This document shows, in pieces, positions 1 through 9,386 of a stretch of 64,000 nt of DNA. Each line of letters starts with the position of its first letter. The first letter of the stretch is position 1. Source of the stretch: Massilia sp. Root133 (GTDB taxonomy: Bacteria > Pseudomonadota > Gammaproteobacteria > Burkholderiales > Burkholderiaceae_D); NCBI RefSeq assembly GCF_001426525.1, contig NZ_LMEW01000001.1, positions 545,076 to 609,075 on the forward strand. Reading direction: 5' to 3'. Made by a program: the position numbers and the translations under genes. A model generated the notes under the pieces. The model was not told the DNA's origin. It did no database searches and saw only the letters and a program-made list of their open reading frames with translations.

Positions 1-176
1 AGCTGGCGGGCATCCTCGAATCGCCCGTGCTGGCGAAGTTCGAGAGCGTCGTGCCGGAGATGAAGAAGGCCGTCGGCGACAACGTGGCCAAGGCCAACGC
101 GGCGCAGATCCAGCCGAAGATGACGGCGCTGCAGAACCGCGTGGGCCTGAAGCTGCGCGCGGCCGTCGGGCAGTGA
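1..176 (+). CDS. C-terminal end of an unidentified protein, possibly DUF2059-like
   Basis: Only the last 57 codons are inside the window, read in the frame that ends with TGA at 174-176. The fragment is Lys/Ala-rich and helical, with a segment around ESPVLAKFESVVPEM that resembles the end of DUF2059 proteins (small secreted proteins of unknown role). This assignment is a weak resemblance and the upstream part is needed to decide. It is followed after 24 bases by the next gene on the same strand, so the two may be co-transcribed. Confidence 0.5.
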   Translation, partial: LAGILESPVLAKFESVVPEMKKAVGDNVAKANAAQIQPKMTALQNRVGLKLRAAVGQ

Positions 177-200
177 TGACCACACCATGAGGAGGCGGGG

Positions 201-995
201 ATGAGCGACTGGATGACACGCAGTACCAACAGGTCCCGGCTGGGCCAGATCCTGATCGAGAAGAAGCTGATCTCGCAGGACCAGCTGGACGCGGCAATCC
301 GCGCGCAGGAACAGAGCGGACGCCGGCTGGGCGAGATCCTGGCCGACATGAAGCTGATCACGCAGGCGCAGGTGCGCGGCGCCGTGCGGCGCCAGCGCAG
401 CCTGCGCATGGCGGCGGCGCTGGCGACCGCATTGCTCGGGCCTTTGCACGCCTACGCGGCGGTGGCGGCGGCGCCGGCGGCGGCCGTCTCCACGCGCCAG
501 GGCGGCGAAAGCGGGCGCGAATTCGGCCGCGGATTGCGTGCGCTGTCGGATGAGGAACTGGGGGAGGTGACGGCCCAGGGACGCAAGGAGGATCCACTGA
601 GTGATGCGCTGCGCGACCAGGCCCGCCAGGCGGAACTGCGCCTGATCGCCATGGCGGCGCAGGGCGGCCAGCATGGGGTGCAGACCGCCGTGCAGCACGC
701 GCTGCCGGACGACGGCGTGCGCGTGCTGGGCGAACTGGCGACGGTGTTCAATCCGCTCGCGCTGCTGCTGTCGGCCGACACGACGGTGCGCGACGTCAGC
801 TACGACCCGGGCAATTCGCACGCGACCGTGAACAAGGACGGCTCCATCACCTTGCGCCTGCCCAGCACGATCGGCGAGATCAGCTTCCGCAACATCCGCG
901 TGGGCAGCCATCCGGGGCCGACGTTCGGCAGCATCGAGATTCACGACATCGATTTGCGGGGGACGACGATCAGCGTGAAGCCGCTGGGTCGTTGA
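201..995 (+). CDS. Membrane protein with N-terminal MshEN/GspE-N-like domain and exported C-terminal part
   Basis: 264 residues. Residues 12-70 hold two helical repeats (RLGQILIEKKLISQDQL and RLGEILADMKLITQAQV) of the type found at the N-terminus of GspE/PilB/MshE ATPases, where the MshEN form can bind c-di-GMP. A hydrophobic stretch at about 69-95 is a probable membrane anchor or internal signal. After it comes a short motif (LSDEELGEVTAQGR) like the D-E-L-x-x-V-[ST]-x-Q-G motif near the start of some pilus-associated exported proteins. The C-terminal 100 residues look like a beta-rich domain I do not recognise. There is no ATPase domain. A good ribosome site (GAGGAGG) precedes the ATG. Function unknown; a link to surface appendages or c-di-GMP is only an inference from the N-terminal repeats. 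Confidence 0.7.
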   Translation: MSDWMTRSTNRSRLGQILIEKKLISQDQLDAAIRAQEQSGRRLGEILADMKLITQAQVRGAVRRQRSLRMAAALATALLGPLHAYAAVAAAPAAAVSTRQGGESGREFGRGLRALSDEELGEVTAQGRKEDPLSDALRDQARQAELRLIAMAAQGGQHGVQTAVQHALPDDGVRVLGELATVFNPLALLLSADTTVRDVSYDPGNSHATVNKDGSITLRLPSTIGEISFRNIRVGSHPGPTFGSIEIHDIDLRGTTISVKPLGR

Positions 996-1003
996 CCCAT
1001 AAA

Positions 1004-1030
1004 CGTCGCCCCGCCTGCGCGGGGGCGACG
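1004..1030. terminator. Probable bidirectional terminator hairpin
   Basis: A perfect 9-base inverted repeat (CGTCGCCCC at 1004-1012 and its complement at 1022-1030) with a 9-base loop lies between two converging genes. The T-runs beside it are short, so its strength is uncertain. Confidence 0.5.
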
Positions 1031-1037
1031 GTGGTTG

Positions 1038-2078
1038 TTAGCGGAGCCCGAGCAGCGCGAGGACGCGATCCCGGCTGACGCCGACGAGCGCCGACGTCAG
1101 GGCGATCAGCGACTCGTAGTCCGTGCTGGCGGCGACCTTGCCGAAGTCGTCGACCGCGATCGTCATGTCGGGCGGCGGCGTCGCGGCATCCGACACCTGG
1201 GCGCTGGCAGCCTGCAGGGCGGCGCTGGCGGCGGCCTGCGAACGGTGCACGCGTTCCAGCGCCTGCACCACTTCGCGCAGGCTCTGGCGCAGCGCGTCGG
1301 CATTGCCGGTTTCCGTGCCCACGTTCCACAGCTGGGGTGCCAGGTTCGCCGGCAGTTCTTCGGTGGTCACGCGGCCGCGGCCGCTCACGGCGATGCTGTC
1401 CTTGACGGACGACCAGTTCGATTCCGGCGTCGAGAACACGAGTTCCCCGTTCTCGTCCAGGCTCGCATGCACGCCCATCGGGGCGAGGGCGCGGTCGAGG
1501 GCGCGGGCGACTTCCTGGTTCGACTGGTCCGGCTCGATGTTGACGCCCATCTGCGGGCCGCCGGCGCTGCCGACCGAGAACGAGATGTTCAGCGGCGCGC
1601 TCTGCTTGATGCTGGCGATGTCGAGACCGCGGATACGGAAGCGCTGCGTGGCCGGCTTCGTCGAATAATTCAGGTTGTTGTCGACGCTGCCGCCGCCGGT
1701 CTTCTTGCGCTCGGCCAGCGTTTGCGCAAGCTGGCGCGCGTGGACTTCGAGCTGCAGGCGCGAACCGTTGCGGGTGCCGGCCAGCTTGGCCGTCAGCTCG
1801 CCCTTCAGCGCCTCGAGCTGGTTCGACACGCGTTCGAGGTAGTCGAGCGCCTGCTGGGCGCCCGCCACCTGGTCCTGCAGGCCGCTGGCGATCTTCGCCG
1901 CGCTGCCGTTGGCGCGCAGCGGCGCCGCGGATGCGGCGGAGGCCGCCGTCGTGGCGGCCGCCGTGTCGTCGACCGACCCGCTCGAGCGGGTCGGAACGAG
2001 GCGGGACGAGGCATTCGCCCGGGTGCCGAGTGTGCCACCGGTTCCGCCGGCGGTCGTGGGTCGTAATGTGGTATCCAT
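1038..2078 (-). CDS. Flagellar-locus protein downstream of FlgL with a Hook-IN-like segment
   Basis: 346 residues, starting 5 bases after the flgL stop and so almost certainly in the flg operon. The first 50 residues are low-complexity Ala/Thr/Ser. Residues about 60-115 are a long amphipathic helix (GLQDQVAGAQQALDYLERVS onward). Residues about 155-240 resemble the Hook-IN motif of flagellin, FliD and FlgK, with a typical SLDENGELVFSTPES strand pair. The C-terminus is helical again (REVVQALERVHRSQAAA). This helix-beta-helix layout is that of axial or hook-associated proteins, but I cannot match it to FlgK, FlgL or flagellin. Lateral flagellar loci also carry an extra hook-associated-like gene near flgL (LafW), which is the best analogy. 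No signal peptide, as expected for a flagellar export substrate. Confidence 0.6.
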   Translation of the reverse strand: MDTTLRPTTAGGTGGTLGTRANASSRLVPTRSSGSVDDTAAATTAASAASAAPLRANGSAAKIASGLQDQVAGAQQALDYLERVSNQLEALKGELTAKLAGTRNGSRLQLEVHARQLAQTLAERKKTGGGSVDNNLNYSTKPATQRFRIRGLDIASIKQSAPLNISFSVGSAGGPQMGVNIEPDQSNQEVARALDRALAPMGVHASLDENGELVFSTPESNWSSVKDSIAVSGRGRVTTEELPANLAPQLWNVGTETGNADALRQSLREVVQALERVHRSQAAASAALQAASAQVSDAATPPPDMTIAVDDFGKVAASTDYESLIALTSALVGVSRDRVLALLGLR

Positions 2079-2083
2079 CGCCG

Positions 2084-2995
2084 TCAGAGCACCGAGAACA
2101 GGGACAGGGTGCCGATCTTGCTGTAGGCCTTGTAGCTGGCCTGGAGTGCCGTCTGGTAGCCGTTCAGCTCGATGGCCGCGGTACCGACGTCGAGCTGGCC
2201 GATGTCGAGGATCGCCGTCTGGTTCGACAGGCTGACGTTCTCGTGGTTGGCGTCGATCGTCTTGAGGACGTTCTGCTGGCCGCCGATGACGGCGACCTTG
2301 CCGGTAACGAGATTCAGCGCATCGTCGAAGCCGTCCAGGTTGGCCTTCAGGATGGTGCGCACGGCGGGGTCGTTGGCGTTGACCGTGCTGCCCGACAGCG
2401 TGCTGATCGTCTGGTCGAGCTGGTTCAGCAGTTTTTCCAGCCCGCTGATGTTCTGGTTCGCCACCTGGGTGATGCCGTTGCCCACCACCACCAGCTGGTC
2501 ATTCGTGTTACCCGCATAGCTGTAGCGCGAACCGAGCGGGGCGGATGCATTGTAGGTGATCGGGGCCGTGCCGGTCTCGGTGCCGGAAAATACGTAGCGG
2601 CCTTCCTGGTCGACCGTGTTGGCCGAGTACATCAGGCTGTCGCGCAACGAGGTCAGCGGGCTGACCATGGCGTTCAAGTCCTGCGGGGTGTTCGAACCGT
2701 TCAGTGCCCACACGAGCAGGTCGCGGCCCGGGCCCATGTCGTTGACCATGTTCTGCAGGTAGCCTTCGTTCTTCGTGAGCCGTTCGTTGATCGCGGCGAT
2801 GTTGTTGCGGTACTGCTTGATGCCGGCTTCTTCGCGCTTGAGGCGCGACAGGCGCACGCTGTCGACCGGATCGTCCGACGGCAGCTGGATGCGATTGCCG
2901 TTGGCCATCTGCTGCGTCACGTAGGTGATGCTCTCCTGGTTCAGCTCGAGCGACTGGGTCATCATCGCCTGGTATTGACTGGTGGCGATACGCAT
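2084..2995 (-). CDS. flgL: Flagellar hook-filament junction protein FlgL (HAP3)
   Basis: 303 residues. FlgL forms the second junction ring between hook and filament and is exported through the flagellar secretion system. The N-terminal coiled-coil (MRIATSQYQAMMTQSLELNQ, then NRIQLPSDDPVDSVRLSRLK) and the C-terminal helix with the final DVGTAAIELNGYQTALQASYKAYSKI-type segment are the conserved D0/D1 parts. Length is normal for the family. AGGAGAAAAGC stands before the ATG. It sits 11 bases behind flgK. Confidence 0.95.
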   Translation of the reverse strand: MRIATSQYQAMMTQSLELNQESITYVTQQMANGNRIQLPSDDPVDSVRLSRLKREEAGIKQYRNNIAAINERLTKNEGYLQNMVNDMGPGRDLLVWALNGSNTPQDLNAMVSPLTSLRDSLMYSANTVDQEGRYVFSGTETGTAPITYNASAPLGSRYSYAGNTNDQLVVVGNGITQVANQNISGLEKLLNQLDQTISTLSGSTVNANDPAVRTILKANLDGFDDALNLVTGKVAVIGGQQNVLKTIDANHENVSLSNQTAILDIGQLDVGTAAIELNGYQTALQASYKAYSKIGTLSLFSVL

Positions 2996-3006
2996 GCTTT
3001 TCTCCT

Positions 3007-4377
3007 TTAGCCCATCATCTGCAAGGTGGCGTCGAACAGCGCGTTCGCGACGGACATCACCTTCATATTGGCCTGGTACATGTTCTGGTATTCGACGAGA
3101 TGCACGGCTTCCTCGTCCTGGTTCACGCCGCTCGTCGACTGCCAGTCCGCGACGGCCTGGTCGCGCATCGTCTGCGCGGTCTTGAGAGCCCCCTTGTTCT
3201 GCTGGCTGTCGACGGCGAGGCGGCCGACGAGCTGGGTGTCGGCGTCGCTGATGAGCACCGTGCCGATCTTCGCCATCGTGATCGTCTGGCTCTTGATGGC
3301 GACCAGTTGTTGCAGGTTGCCGGTGTCGCCCGGCTTGCCGTCGCCGGAAAATGCGAGGTCGGACGTCTGGTAGCCGTCCGCCACCTGCAGCATGTTCGAC
3401 GTGCTGCCCGGGTTGTACACGAACAGCGGCTTGCCGGCCGAGCCGTCCATCGCATACCCGGCCTTGAGCTGGGTATTGACCTTGTCGGCGATCTGCTGCG
3501 CCATCTCGGCCACGCCCTGCTGCAGCGGCAGCAGCGTGTCCTGTTCATAGACCGACAGGCCGCCCAGCTGGCCGCCGGCCTTCGTCGTGTCGAGGTCGAA
3601 CGTCGTGCCGGCGAACGTCAGGGTGAAGGTCTGCGCGGCGCCGCCGCTGACCGACAGCTTGCCGGGGACGCCGCCCAAAACCAGCGACTGGCCGGTCTTG
3701 AGCGACACGTTGCGCGTGCCGTCCGGCTGGTCGCTGACTTCCAGGCCCATCTGGCCCGCCAGGCTGTCGATGGCCTGGTCGCGCGCGTCGATCAGGGCCG
3801 ACGGATTGCTGCCGGTGGCATTCGCGTTCGCGATCTGGGCGTTCAGCGACGCGATCGACGCGATCGTCGTGTTGGCCGAGTCGACCAGCGCGCTGCGCTG
3901 CTGGCGCACCGATTGCAACTGGGCGTTGTAGACGTTGTTCATGCTGTTGAAGCGCTGGGCCAGCAGGCCGGCGGCGGTCACCACCTGCTGGCGCAGCGGG
4001 GTCGACGTCGGGTCGACGCCGGCCACCGAGTTCAATGCCGCGAAGAAGCCGTCGACGCCGCTCGACAGGCTGGCGGTGTCGTCGCCCATCACCTTTTCCA
4101 GCTGGGTCAGATAGGGCTGGGTCTGCGAATGCGCGCCCAGGTCCGACGCGCTGCGCCACATCTGCTGCGTCTTGTAGCTGTCGGAGAACCGCATCAGCTC
4201 GGTCACGCGCACACCGTTGCCGGCCTGGCTCGAACCGGCCGCCGGCGCGACCGCGCTCAGCAGGGCCGACTGGCGGGTGTAACCCTTGGTCTGCAGGTTG
4301 GCGATGTTCTGGCTGCTGGCGGACAGGGCCAGTTGCGAAGCGACTGCTCCGGACAGGGCGTTGTTCAGGATGCTCAT
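3007..4377 (-). CDS. flgK: Flagellar hook-associated protein FlgK (HAP1)
   Basis: 456 residues, on the short side for FlgK (about 450-650), so the surface-exposed middle is reduced. The N-terminus (SILNNALSGAVASQLALSAS followed by QNIANLQTKGYTRQ) is the classic rod/hook axial motif, and the C-terminus (NQDEEAVHLVEYQNMYQANM, then KVMSVANALFDATLQM) is the conserved FlgK end. FlgK forms the first junction ring between hook and filament. It is followed by flgL and preceded 45 bases upstream by flgJ in the same operon. Confidence 0.95.
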   Translation of the reverse strand: MSILNNALSGAVASQLALSASSQNIANLQTKGYTRQSALLSAVAPAAGSSQAGNGVRVTELMRFSDSYKTQQMWRSASDLGAHSQTQPYLTQLEKVMGDDTASLSSGVDGFFAALNSVAGVDPTSTPLRQQVVTAAGLLAQRFNSMNNVYNAQLQSVRQQRSALVDSANTTIASIASLNAQIANANATGSNPSALIDARDQAIDSLAGQMGLEVSDQPDGTRNVSLKTGQSLVLGGVPGKLSVSGGAAQTFTLTFAGTTFDLDTTKAGGQLGGLSVYEQDTLLPLQQGVAEMAQQIADKVNTQLKAGYAMDGSAGKPLFVYNPGSTSNMLQVADGYQTSDLAFSGDGKPGDTGNLQQLVAIKSQTITMAKIGTVLISDADTQLVGRLAVDSQQNKGALKTAQTMRDQAVADWQSTSGVNQDEEAVHLVEYQNMYQANMKVMSVANALFDATLQMMG

Positions 4378-4422
4378 GGGGCGTAGCCTTCTTGTGCGTG
4401 ATCAGTAATGACAGGCGACCGT

Positions 4423-4764
4423 TCAGCTCGTTTTATTAAGCGGCGCGGGCAAGATCTGCCGCAAAATCGCATCGGCGACGCCGAAGGCGCGCTGTTGCGC
4501 CATGTTACCGGCCAACATGTTGTCCACCATGTCGGTCATGTCCTGGTTGACTTTGTCCTTCGTCGGGCTGTCGTCCGGTGCGATGGCGCGCGTGCTCTCG
4601 CGCATCTGGTGCAGCATGTGCGAGATGAAGAAGCTCTCGAATTCGACGGCGGCCTTGGTCGCCTTGGCAACGTAGGCCTTGTCCAGCGCGGCGGGCGCCA
4701 CCTTCTCTTCGCCCGTGGCCTGGTCCGGCTGTTCCGGACCGATTGCGTTGACGTTGTTCAGCAT
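4423..4764 (-). CDS. flgJ: Rod-cap protein FlgJ, rod-binding domain only
   Basis: 113 residues. The whole protein corresponds to the N-terminal Rod-binding domain of FlgJ (FESFFISHMLHQMRES, then DMVDNMLAGNMAQQRAFGVA and ADAILRQIL), which caps the growing rod. The C-terminal glucosaminidase domain found in enterobacterial FlgJ is missing; a separate gene at 11606-12328 supplies that domain. The ATG overlaps the flgI stop by one base (TAATG), pointing to translational coupling. Single-domain FlgJ proteins are known in other bacteria. Confidence 0.9.
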   Translation of the reverse strand: MLNNVNAIGPEQPDQATGEEKVAPAALDKAYVAKATKAAVEFESFFISHMLHQMRESTRAIAPDDSPTKDKVNQDMTDMVDNMLAGNMAQQRAFGVADAILRQILPAPLNKTS

Positions 4765-5921
4765 TAGATCACCACCAGTTCGCCTTCGATCGCGCCGGCC
4801 TGGTCGAGGGCTTGCAGGATCGCCATGATGTCGTCGGGAGACGCGCCGAGGCTGTTGACCGTGTCGATAATGGTCTGCAGGCGGGCGCCGGCCGGCCAGT
4901 GGAACATCTGGCCCGAGCCCTGGTCGACGGACACCTTCGATTGCGGCGTGACCTGCGTCTGGCCTTTCGAGAACGGTCCCGGCTGGCTGACCGCCGAGCT
5001 TTCCGAGATCACGACCTTGAGCGAGCCGTGGGTCACGGCGGCCGATTTCACGCGCAGGCCGTCGGAAATCACGACGGTGCCCGTGCGCGAGTTGAACACG
5101 ACGCGCGGCACTTCCTCGCCGGCTTCCACCGCCATGTTTTCCAGCTTGGCGACGAAGGCGACGCGTTCGGTTGGATTCGTCGGCGCCACGACCTCGACGC
5201 TGGTGCCGTCGGCGGTGGTCGCGACCTGGCCGAAGCGGCGGTTGATCGCGTTCACGACATTGGTCGCGGTGTCGAAGTTCGGGTGCCGCAGGCGCAGCAG
5301 CACGGCCGGGCGGGTGGCGAAATCGGTCGCGATCTCGCGCTCGATCATCGCGCCGTTCGGGATGCGGCCGCTGGTCGGCGTGTTGACCGTCACCGACGAG
5401 CCGCTCTTGCCGGCCGCCGACAGGCCGCCGACGACGAGGTTGCCCTGGGCCAGCGCATAGACGTCGTTGTCGGCCGCGCGCAGCTGGGTCAGCAGCAGGG
5501 TCCCGCCGCGCAGGCTTTTCGCGTCGCCCAGCGACGAGACGGTCACGTCGATCTGCTGCCCGCGGCGGTAGCCGGGCGGGAACACGGCCGAGACCATGAC
5601 GGCGGCGACGTTCTTGTTCTTCGCTTCCTCGCCTTCCGGCAGCTTGACGCCGAACTGCTTGAGCATGTTGACGACCGACTGGCTCGAGTACTTCACCTGG
5701 GTGGAGTCGCCGCTGCCGTTCAGGCCGACGACGAGGCCGTAGCCCACGAGCGGGTTTTCGCGCACGCCTTCCACGCTGGCGAGGTTGCGCAGCGGCTGGG
5801 TGCGCGCGAGGATGGCCATGTCGGGACCGGCGGACGCGGTCTTCACGGCGGGGGCGGCCAGGGCCGGCAGCGCCAGCACCGCGGCCAGGACCAGGGAAGC
5901 GAAACGTAAGGTGCGGGTCAT
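4764..5921 (-). CDS. flgI: Flagellar P-ring protein FlgI
   Basis: 385 residues. Residues 1-22 form a Sec signal peptide ending near ALPALA-AP. The mature protein starts with the FlgI hallmark [20 protein letters not shown] and keeps [20 protein letters not shown] and the C-terminal [20 protein letters not shown]. FlgI forms the ring in the peptidoglycan layer around the rod. It lies 7 bases after flgH and is coupled to flgJ. Confidence 0.97.
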   Translation of the reverse strand: MTRTLRFASLVLAAVLALPALAAPAVKTASAGPDMAILARTQPLRNLASVEGVRENPLVGYGLVVGLNGSGDSTQVKYSSQSVVNMLKQFGVKLPEGEEAKNKNVAAVMVSAVFPPGYRRGQQIDVTVSSLGDAKSLRGGTLLLTQLRAADNDVYALAQGNLVVGGLSAAGKSGSSVTVNTPTSGRIPNGAMIEREIATDFATRPAVLLRLRHPNFDTATNVVNAINRRFGQVATTADGTSVEVVAPTNPTERVAFVAKLENMAVEAGEEVPRVVFNSRTGTVVISDGLRVKSAAVTHGSLKVVISESSAVSQPGPFSKGQTQVTPQSKVSVDQGSGQMFHWPAGARLQTIIDTVNSLGASPDDIMAILQALDQAGAIEGELVVI

Positions 5922-5928
5922 GACGTCC

Positions 5929-6597
5929 TCAGAAGGGCATGAACGGACCGGTGAAGAACCGGGTCAGCCAGCCGGGGGTATTGGCGTCGGCCAGGGAGCC
6001 CTGGCCGGAATAGGCGATGCGGGCATTGGCCACGCGCAGCGACGACACCTGGTTCTCGTTGTCGATGTCGGCGGCGCGCAGGTAACCCTTGATGCGCACG
6101 TATTCCTCGCCCTGGTTCAGCTGCAGGCGCTTTTCGCCGGCCACGCGCAGCAGGCCGTTCGGCAGCACTTCCTGCACGAGCACGGTGATCGCGCCGGTCA
6201 GCGCGTTCTGCTGGGTGCTGGTGGCGTCGCCGTTGAAGCTGCGGTCGCCGGCGATCTCGAGGCCGGTGCGGCCGAAGGTCTTGCCGAGTGCGCTGATCGG
6301 CGTCACGGAGGCGGAGGAACCCTTGCTGAAGCTGGTCCCGGCCTTCTTGCTGGCCTGGGTCGTTTCCTGCAGCAGGACGGTGACGACGTCGCCCACGCGG
6401 AACGCGCGCGCGTCCGAGGTCAGCGAGACGGTATCGGCGCTGAACACGCCGCCCCCGACGCCGGCGCGCGCCGCCTGCGCTTTCGGCAGGGCGAGGGCGT
6501 CGTCCACGGGGGCCGGGTTGTTCAGGGGGACGCGCGAGGCGCATCCGGTCAGCACGAGGCTGGCCGCCATCCCGGCGGCGAGGGCGAAGCGTTTCAT
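5929..6597 (-). CDS. flgH: Flagellar L-ring lipoprotein FlgH
   Basis: 222 residues, normal length. The N-terminus is a lipoprotein signal with lipobox LTGC (Cys 19). Conserved FlgH segments include [40 protein letters not shown] and the C-terminal [15 protein letters not shown]. FlgH forms the outer-membrane ring of the basal body. Two bases separate it from flgG. Confidence 0.97.
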   Translation of the reverse strand: MKRFALAAGMAASLVLTGCASRVPLNNPAPVDDALALPKAQAARAGVGGGVFSADTVSLTSDARAFRVGDVVTVLLQETTQASKKAGTSFSKGSSASVTPISALGKTFGRTGLEIAGDRSFNGDATSTQQNALTGAITVLVQEVLPNGLLRVAGEKRLQLNQGEEYVRIKGYLRAADIDNENQVSSLRVANARIAYSGQGSLADANTPGWLTRFFTGPFMPF

Positions 6598-6599
6598 GG

Positions 6600-7385
6600 T
6601 CAGCGGGACGCCTGGGACAGGTATTGCAGCATGTTGTCGGCGGCCGACAACACCTTGGTGTTCATTTCATAGGTGCGCTGGGCGGCGATCATGTCGACCA
6701 TCTCTTCGACGACCTGCACGTTCGACCCTTCCAGTGCGCCCTGCTTGATCTTGCCGAAGGCGCCGTCGCCGGCGCGGCCTTCGTTCGGCGTGCCGCTGGC
6801 GGTCGTTTCCTGGAACAGGTTGTCGCCCAGGGCCAGCAGGCCGGCCGGGTTGACGAAGGTCGTCAGCGTGAGCTGGCCCAGTTCCGTCGGGGCGATGTTG
6901 CCCGGAACGGTCGCGCTGACCATGCCGTTCTCGCCGATCGTGATCGCGGTCGCGTTGTTCGGGACCGTGATCTGCGGCACCAGGGGCAGGCCCTGGGCGT
7001 TGACCAGCACGCCGTTCGAATCGACCTGCAGCTGGCCGGCGCGGGTGAACGCCGGCTGGCCGTCCGGGCGGCGCACCTGCAGGAAGCCGTTGCCGTTGAT
7101 GGCCACGTCGAGCGGCTGGCTCGTCGTCTGGATGCTGCCGTTGGTGAACACCTTCTGCGTGCCGACGATGTTCACGCCGTTGCCGAGCTGGACGCCGTTG
7201 CTGACCGTGTTGTCGGCCGTCTGGGCGCCCGGCTGCTTGTCGACCTGGTAGAACAGGTCTTCGAACACGACGCGGTCGCGCTTGAAGCCGACCGTGTTCA
7301 CGTTGGCCAGGTTGTTGGCGATGGCTTGCAGTTTCGCATCCTGCGCCTGCACACCGGTCTTGCTGATCCACATTGCTGGATTCAT
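6600..7385 (-). CDS. flgG: Distal rod protein FlgG
   Basis: 261 residues, the family length. The N-terminus has the axial signature AIANNLANVNTVGFKRDRVV with the FlgG-specific FEDLFYQ nearby, and the C-terminus ends in EEMVDMIAAQRTYEMNTKVL and a final heptad helix. FlgG builds the distal rod that passes the P and L rings. Confidence 0.97.
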   Translation of the reverse strand: MNPAMWISKTGVQAQDAKLQAIANNLANVNTVGFKRDRVVFEDLFYQVDKQPGAQTADNTVSNGVQLGNGVNIVGTQKVFTNGSIQTTSQPLDVAINGNGFLQVRRPDGQPAFTRAGQLQVDSNGVLVNAQGLPLVPQITVPNNATAITIGENGMVSATVPGNIAPTELGQLTLTTFVNPAGLLALGDNLFQETTASGTPNEGRAGDGAFGKIKQGALEGSNVQVVEEMVDMIAAQRTYEMNTKVLSAADNMLQYLSQASR

Positions 7386-7422
7386 GGTTTCTCTCTCTTC
7401 TGATTCGGTTGGGGACGCGCGT

Positions 7423-8148
7423 TCAGCCTGCGATCAATTTGTTGCCGACTTCGTTCATGCCGTCGCTGGCCTTGAACAGGCGCATCTGCACCTCGAAGCT
7501 GCGGTTCAGGCTCATGGTGGCGACCATTTCCTCGACGGCCGAGACATTGCTGCCTTCGAGCGCGCCCGGGCGGACCTTGACGTCCGGATCGGCCGGCAGC
7601 TGGGCGCCGTCGCGCGTCACGATCAGGCCCGCCTCGTTCTTCGTCAATTCGGCGCCGGTGGCGTTCACGAGGCGCAGCTTGTCGACGACCTGCATCTGCG
7701 TGGCGCCTTCGGTCAGCACGGAAATCGTGCCGTCCTTGCCGATTTCGACCGCGGTGTGCGGGGGCAGCACGATGGGGCCGCCTTCGCCCATCAGCGCATG
7801 GCCGTGGACCGACAGCGCGCCGTCGGGACCGATGTCGATCTCGCCGGAGCGGGTATAGGCTTCGCTGTCGCCATACTGCACGGCGAGATAGCCCTGGCCG
7901 CCGATCGCGACGTCGAGCGGACGGCCCGTTTCGCGGACCGTGCCGGCACGGGTCGAGACCATGTCGGCCTGCATCGACGACATATGCCGGTCGTCGTAGC
8001 CGAAACCGCCCAGCTGCTGGTTGGTCGCCACTTCCATGCTGGCCCGGAAGCCCGCGGTGTCCAGGTTCGCCAGGTTGTTGGCGTGGACCTGTTGGGCGCG
8101 CATCAGGCGCTCGGCGCCGGAAACGGCGGTGAAGATCAGTTTATCCAT
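7423..8148 (-). CDS. flgF: Proximal rod protein FlgF
   Basis: 241 residues. N-terminal MDKLIFTAVSGAERLMRAQQ and the axial motif NNLANLDTAGFRAS, and C-terminal VEEMVATMSLNRSFEVQMRL, mark it as FlgF, a proximal rod component. It lies between flgE and flgG in the canonical order. Confidence 0.96.
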   Translation of the reverse strand: MDKLIFTAVSGAERLMRAQQVHANNLANLDTAGFRASMEVATNQQLGGFGYDDRHMSSMQADMVSTRAGTVRETGRPLDVAIGGQGYLAVQYGDSEAYTRSGEIDIGPDGALSVHGHALMGEGGPIVLPPHTAVEIGKDGTISVLTEGATQMQVVDKLRLVNATGAELTKNEAGLIVTRDGAQLPADPDVKVRPGALEGSNVSAVEEMVATMSLNRSFEVQMRLFKASDGMNEVGNKLIAG

Positions 8149-8160
8149 GGGGCGTCAGTC

Positions 8161-9345
8161 TTACAGGGCCTGCATCAGGGCCTGCATCATCTGGTTCTCG
8201 GTGGTCAGGACCTTCGAGTTGGCCTGGTAGTTGCGCTGCGACGTCATCAGGCCGACGAGTTCCGACGTGATGTCGACGTTCGAGCCTTCCAGTGCGCCGG
8301 TCGCCAGTTTGCCGGCCAGGCCCACGCCCGGGGAGCTGTACAGGGCGGCGCCAGAATCGGCGTTGGCCACCCAGCTGGTATCGCTGATGGACGACAGCGC
8401 GCCTTCGTTGGCGAAGGTGGCGACGGCGACGGTGCCGACCACCTGCGACTGGTCGTTGCTGTACTTGGCCACGAGCGAGCCGTCGGCCGCCATTTCCACG
8501 CCCACGAACGTACCCGACGCATAGCCGTTGCTGCGGTTGGTGGTGGTGGTGGCTTCGCCGGCGAAACGGGTCGTGCCCGTGTAGTCGATGGTGACGTTGC
8601 CGGCCGCGGCGCCGCCCGCAGCCGTGATGGCGACCGAGTTGCCGGTCGTGGTCTTCAGCGCGCCGGTGGCGTCGAACGTCAGCACGGCGGGCGTCGTGCC
8701 CGGCGTGGCGCCGTCCAGCGAATAGAACGCGTTGACGGTGTTGGCGTCCTTCTTGACGAAGTATTGCGACAGGGTGTGCTGCGTGCCCAGCGAGTCGTAC
8801 ACGATCGACTGCTTGACCATGTTGTACGAGGTGTTCTTGGTCGGGTCGAACGGGGTGACGGTCGGTACGGTCCAGTCGGCCGACAGGTTGCCGGTGTAGG
8901 CGATGCCGGTCGTCGCGACGGCCGGGATCTGGCCGGTCGGGATCTGCACGTCGCCCATCGCGCCCAGCGTGCCGTTCTTGGACGGACCGTAGCCCTGCAC
9001 CTTGTTGCCGTTGCTGTCGATCAGCATGCCGGTCGAGTCGGTCGAGAAGATGCCCACGCGCGAATACTGCGTCGTGCCCTGGGCGTTGACGCTGACGAAG
9101 AAGCCGCGGCCGTCGATGGCGGCGTCGAGGCCGCGGCCGGTGGTCTGGGTGCTGCCGTTCGTGCTGATGTTCTGCGTGACCGAACCGATTTCCACGCCGT
9201 TGGGGCGGCTGCCGGCCATGACGGACGCGAAGTTGGCGCGGCTGCCCTTGAAGCCGTAGGTGGCCGCGTTGGCGATGTTGTTCGAAACGGTGTTCAGTTG
9301 CTCGTTGATGGCCTGGATGCCGGACAGTGCGATGTCGAAGCTCAT
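8161..9345 (-). CDS. flgE: Flagellar hook protein FlgE
   Basis: 394 residues, typical for FlgE. The N-terminus (ALSGIQAINEQLNTVSNNIA, then NAATYGFKGSRANF) and the C-terminus (ELVGLMTSQRNYQANSKVLT) are the conserved D0 helices. The Thr/Gly/Ala-rich centre is the exposed hook domain. FlgE polymerises into the hook; FlgD at 9387-10052 is its cap, and FliK at 16222 should set its length. Confidence 0.96.
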   Translation of the reverse strand: MSFDIALSGIQAINEQLNTVSNNIANAATYGFKGSRANFASVMAGSRPNGVEIGSVTQNISTNGSTQTTGRGLDAAIDGRGFFVSVNAQGTTQYSRVGIFSTDSTGMLIDSNGNKVQGYGPSKNGTLGAMGDVQIPTGQIPAVATTGIAYTGNLSADWTVPTVTPFDPTKNTSYNMVKQSIVYDSLGTQHTLSQYFVKKDANTVNAFYSLDGATPGTTPAVLTFDATGALKTTTGNSVAITAAGGAAAGNVTIDYTGTTRFAGEATTTTNRSNGYASGTFVGVEMAADGSLVAKYSNDQSQVVGTVAVATFANEGALSSISDTSWVANADSGAALYSSPGVGLAGKLATGALEGSNVDITSELVGLMTSQRNYQANSKVLTTENQMMQALMQAL

Positions 9346-9386
9346 GTCGATTCCTTAAATGCGTTGCGGTAGAGGGTGGGCGCCGT

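Noticed and set aside
7282..9372. 696-codon plus-strand frame opposite flgF and flgE
   Set aside because: Antisense shadow in GC-rich DNA: His/Arg/Val/Gly-rich, no domain, and both genes beneath are clear.
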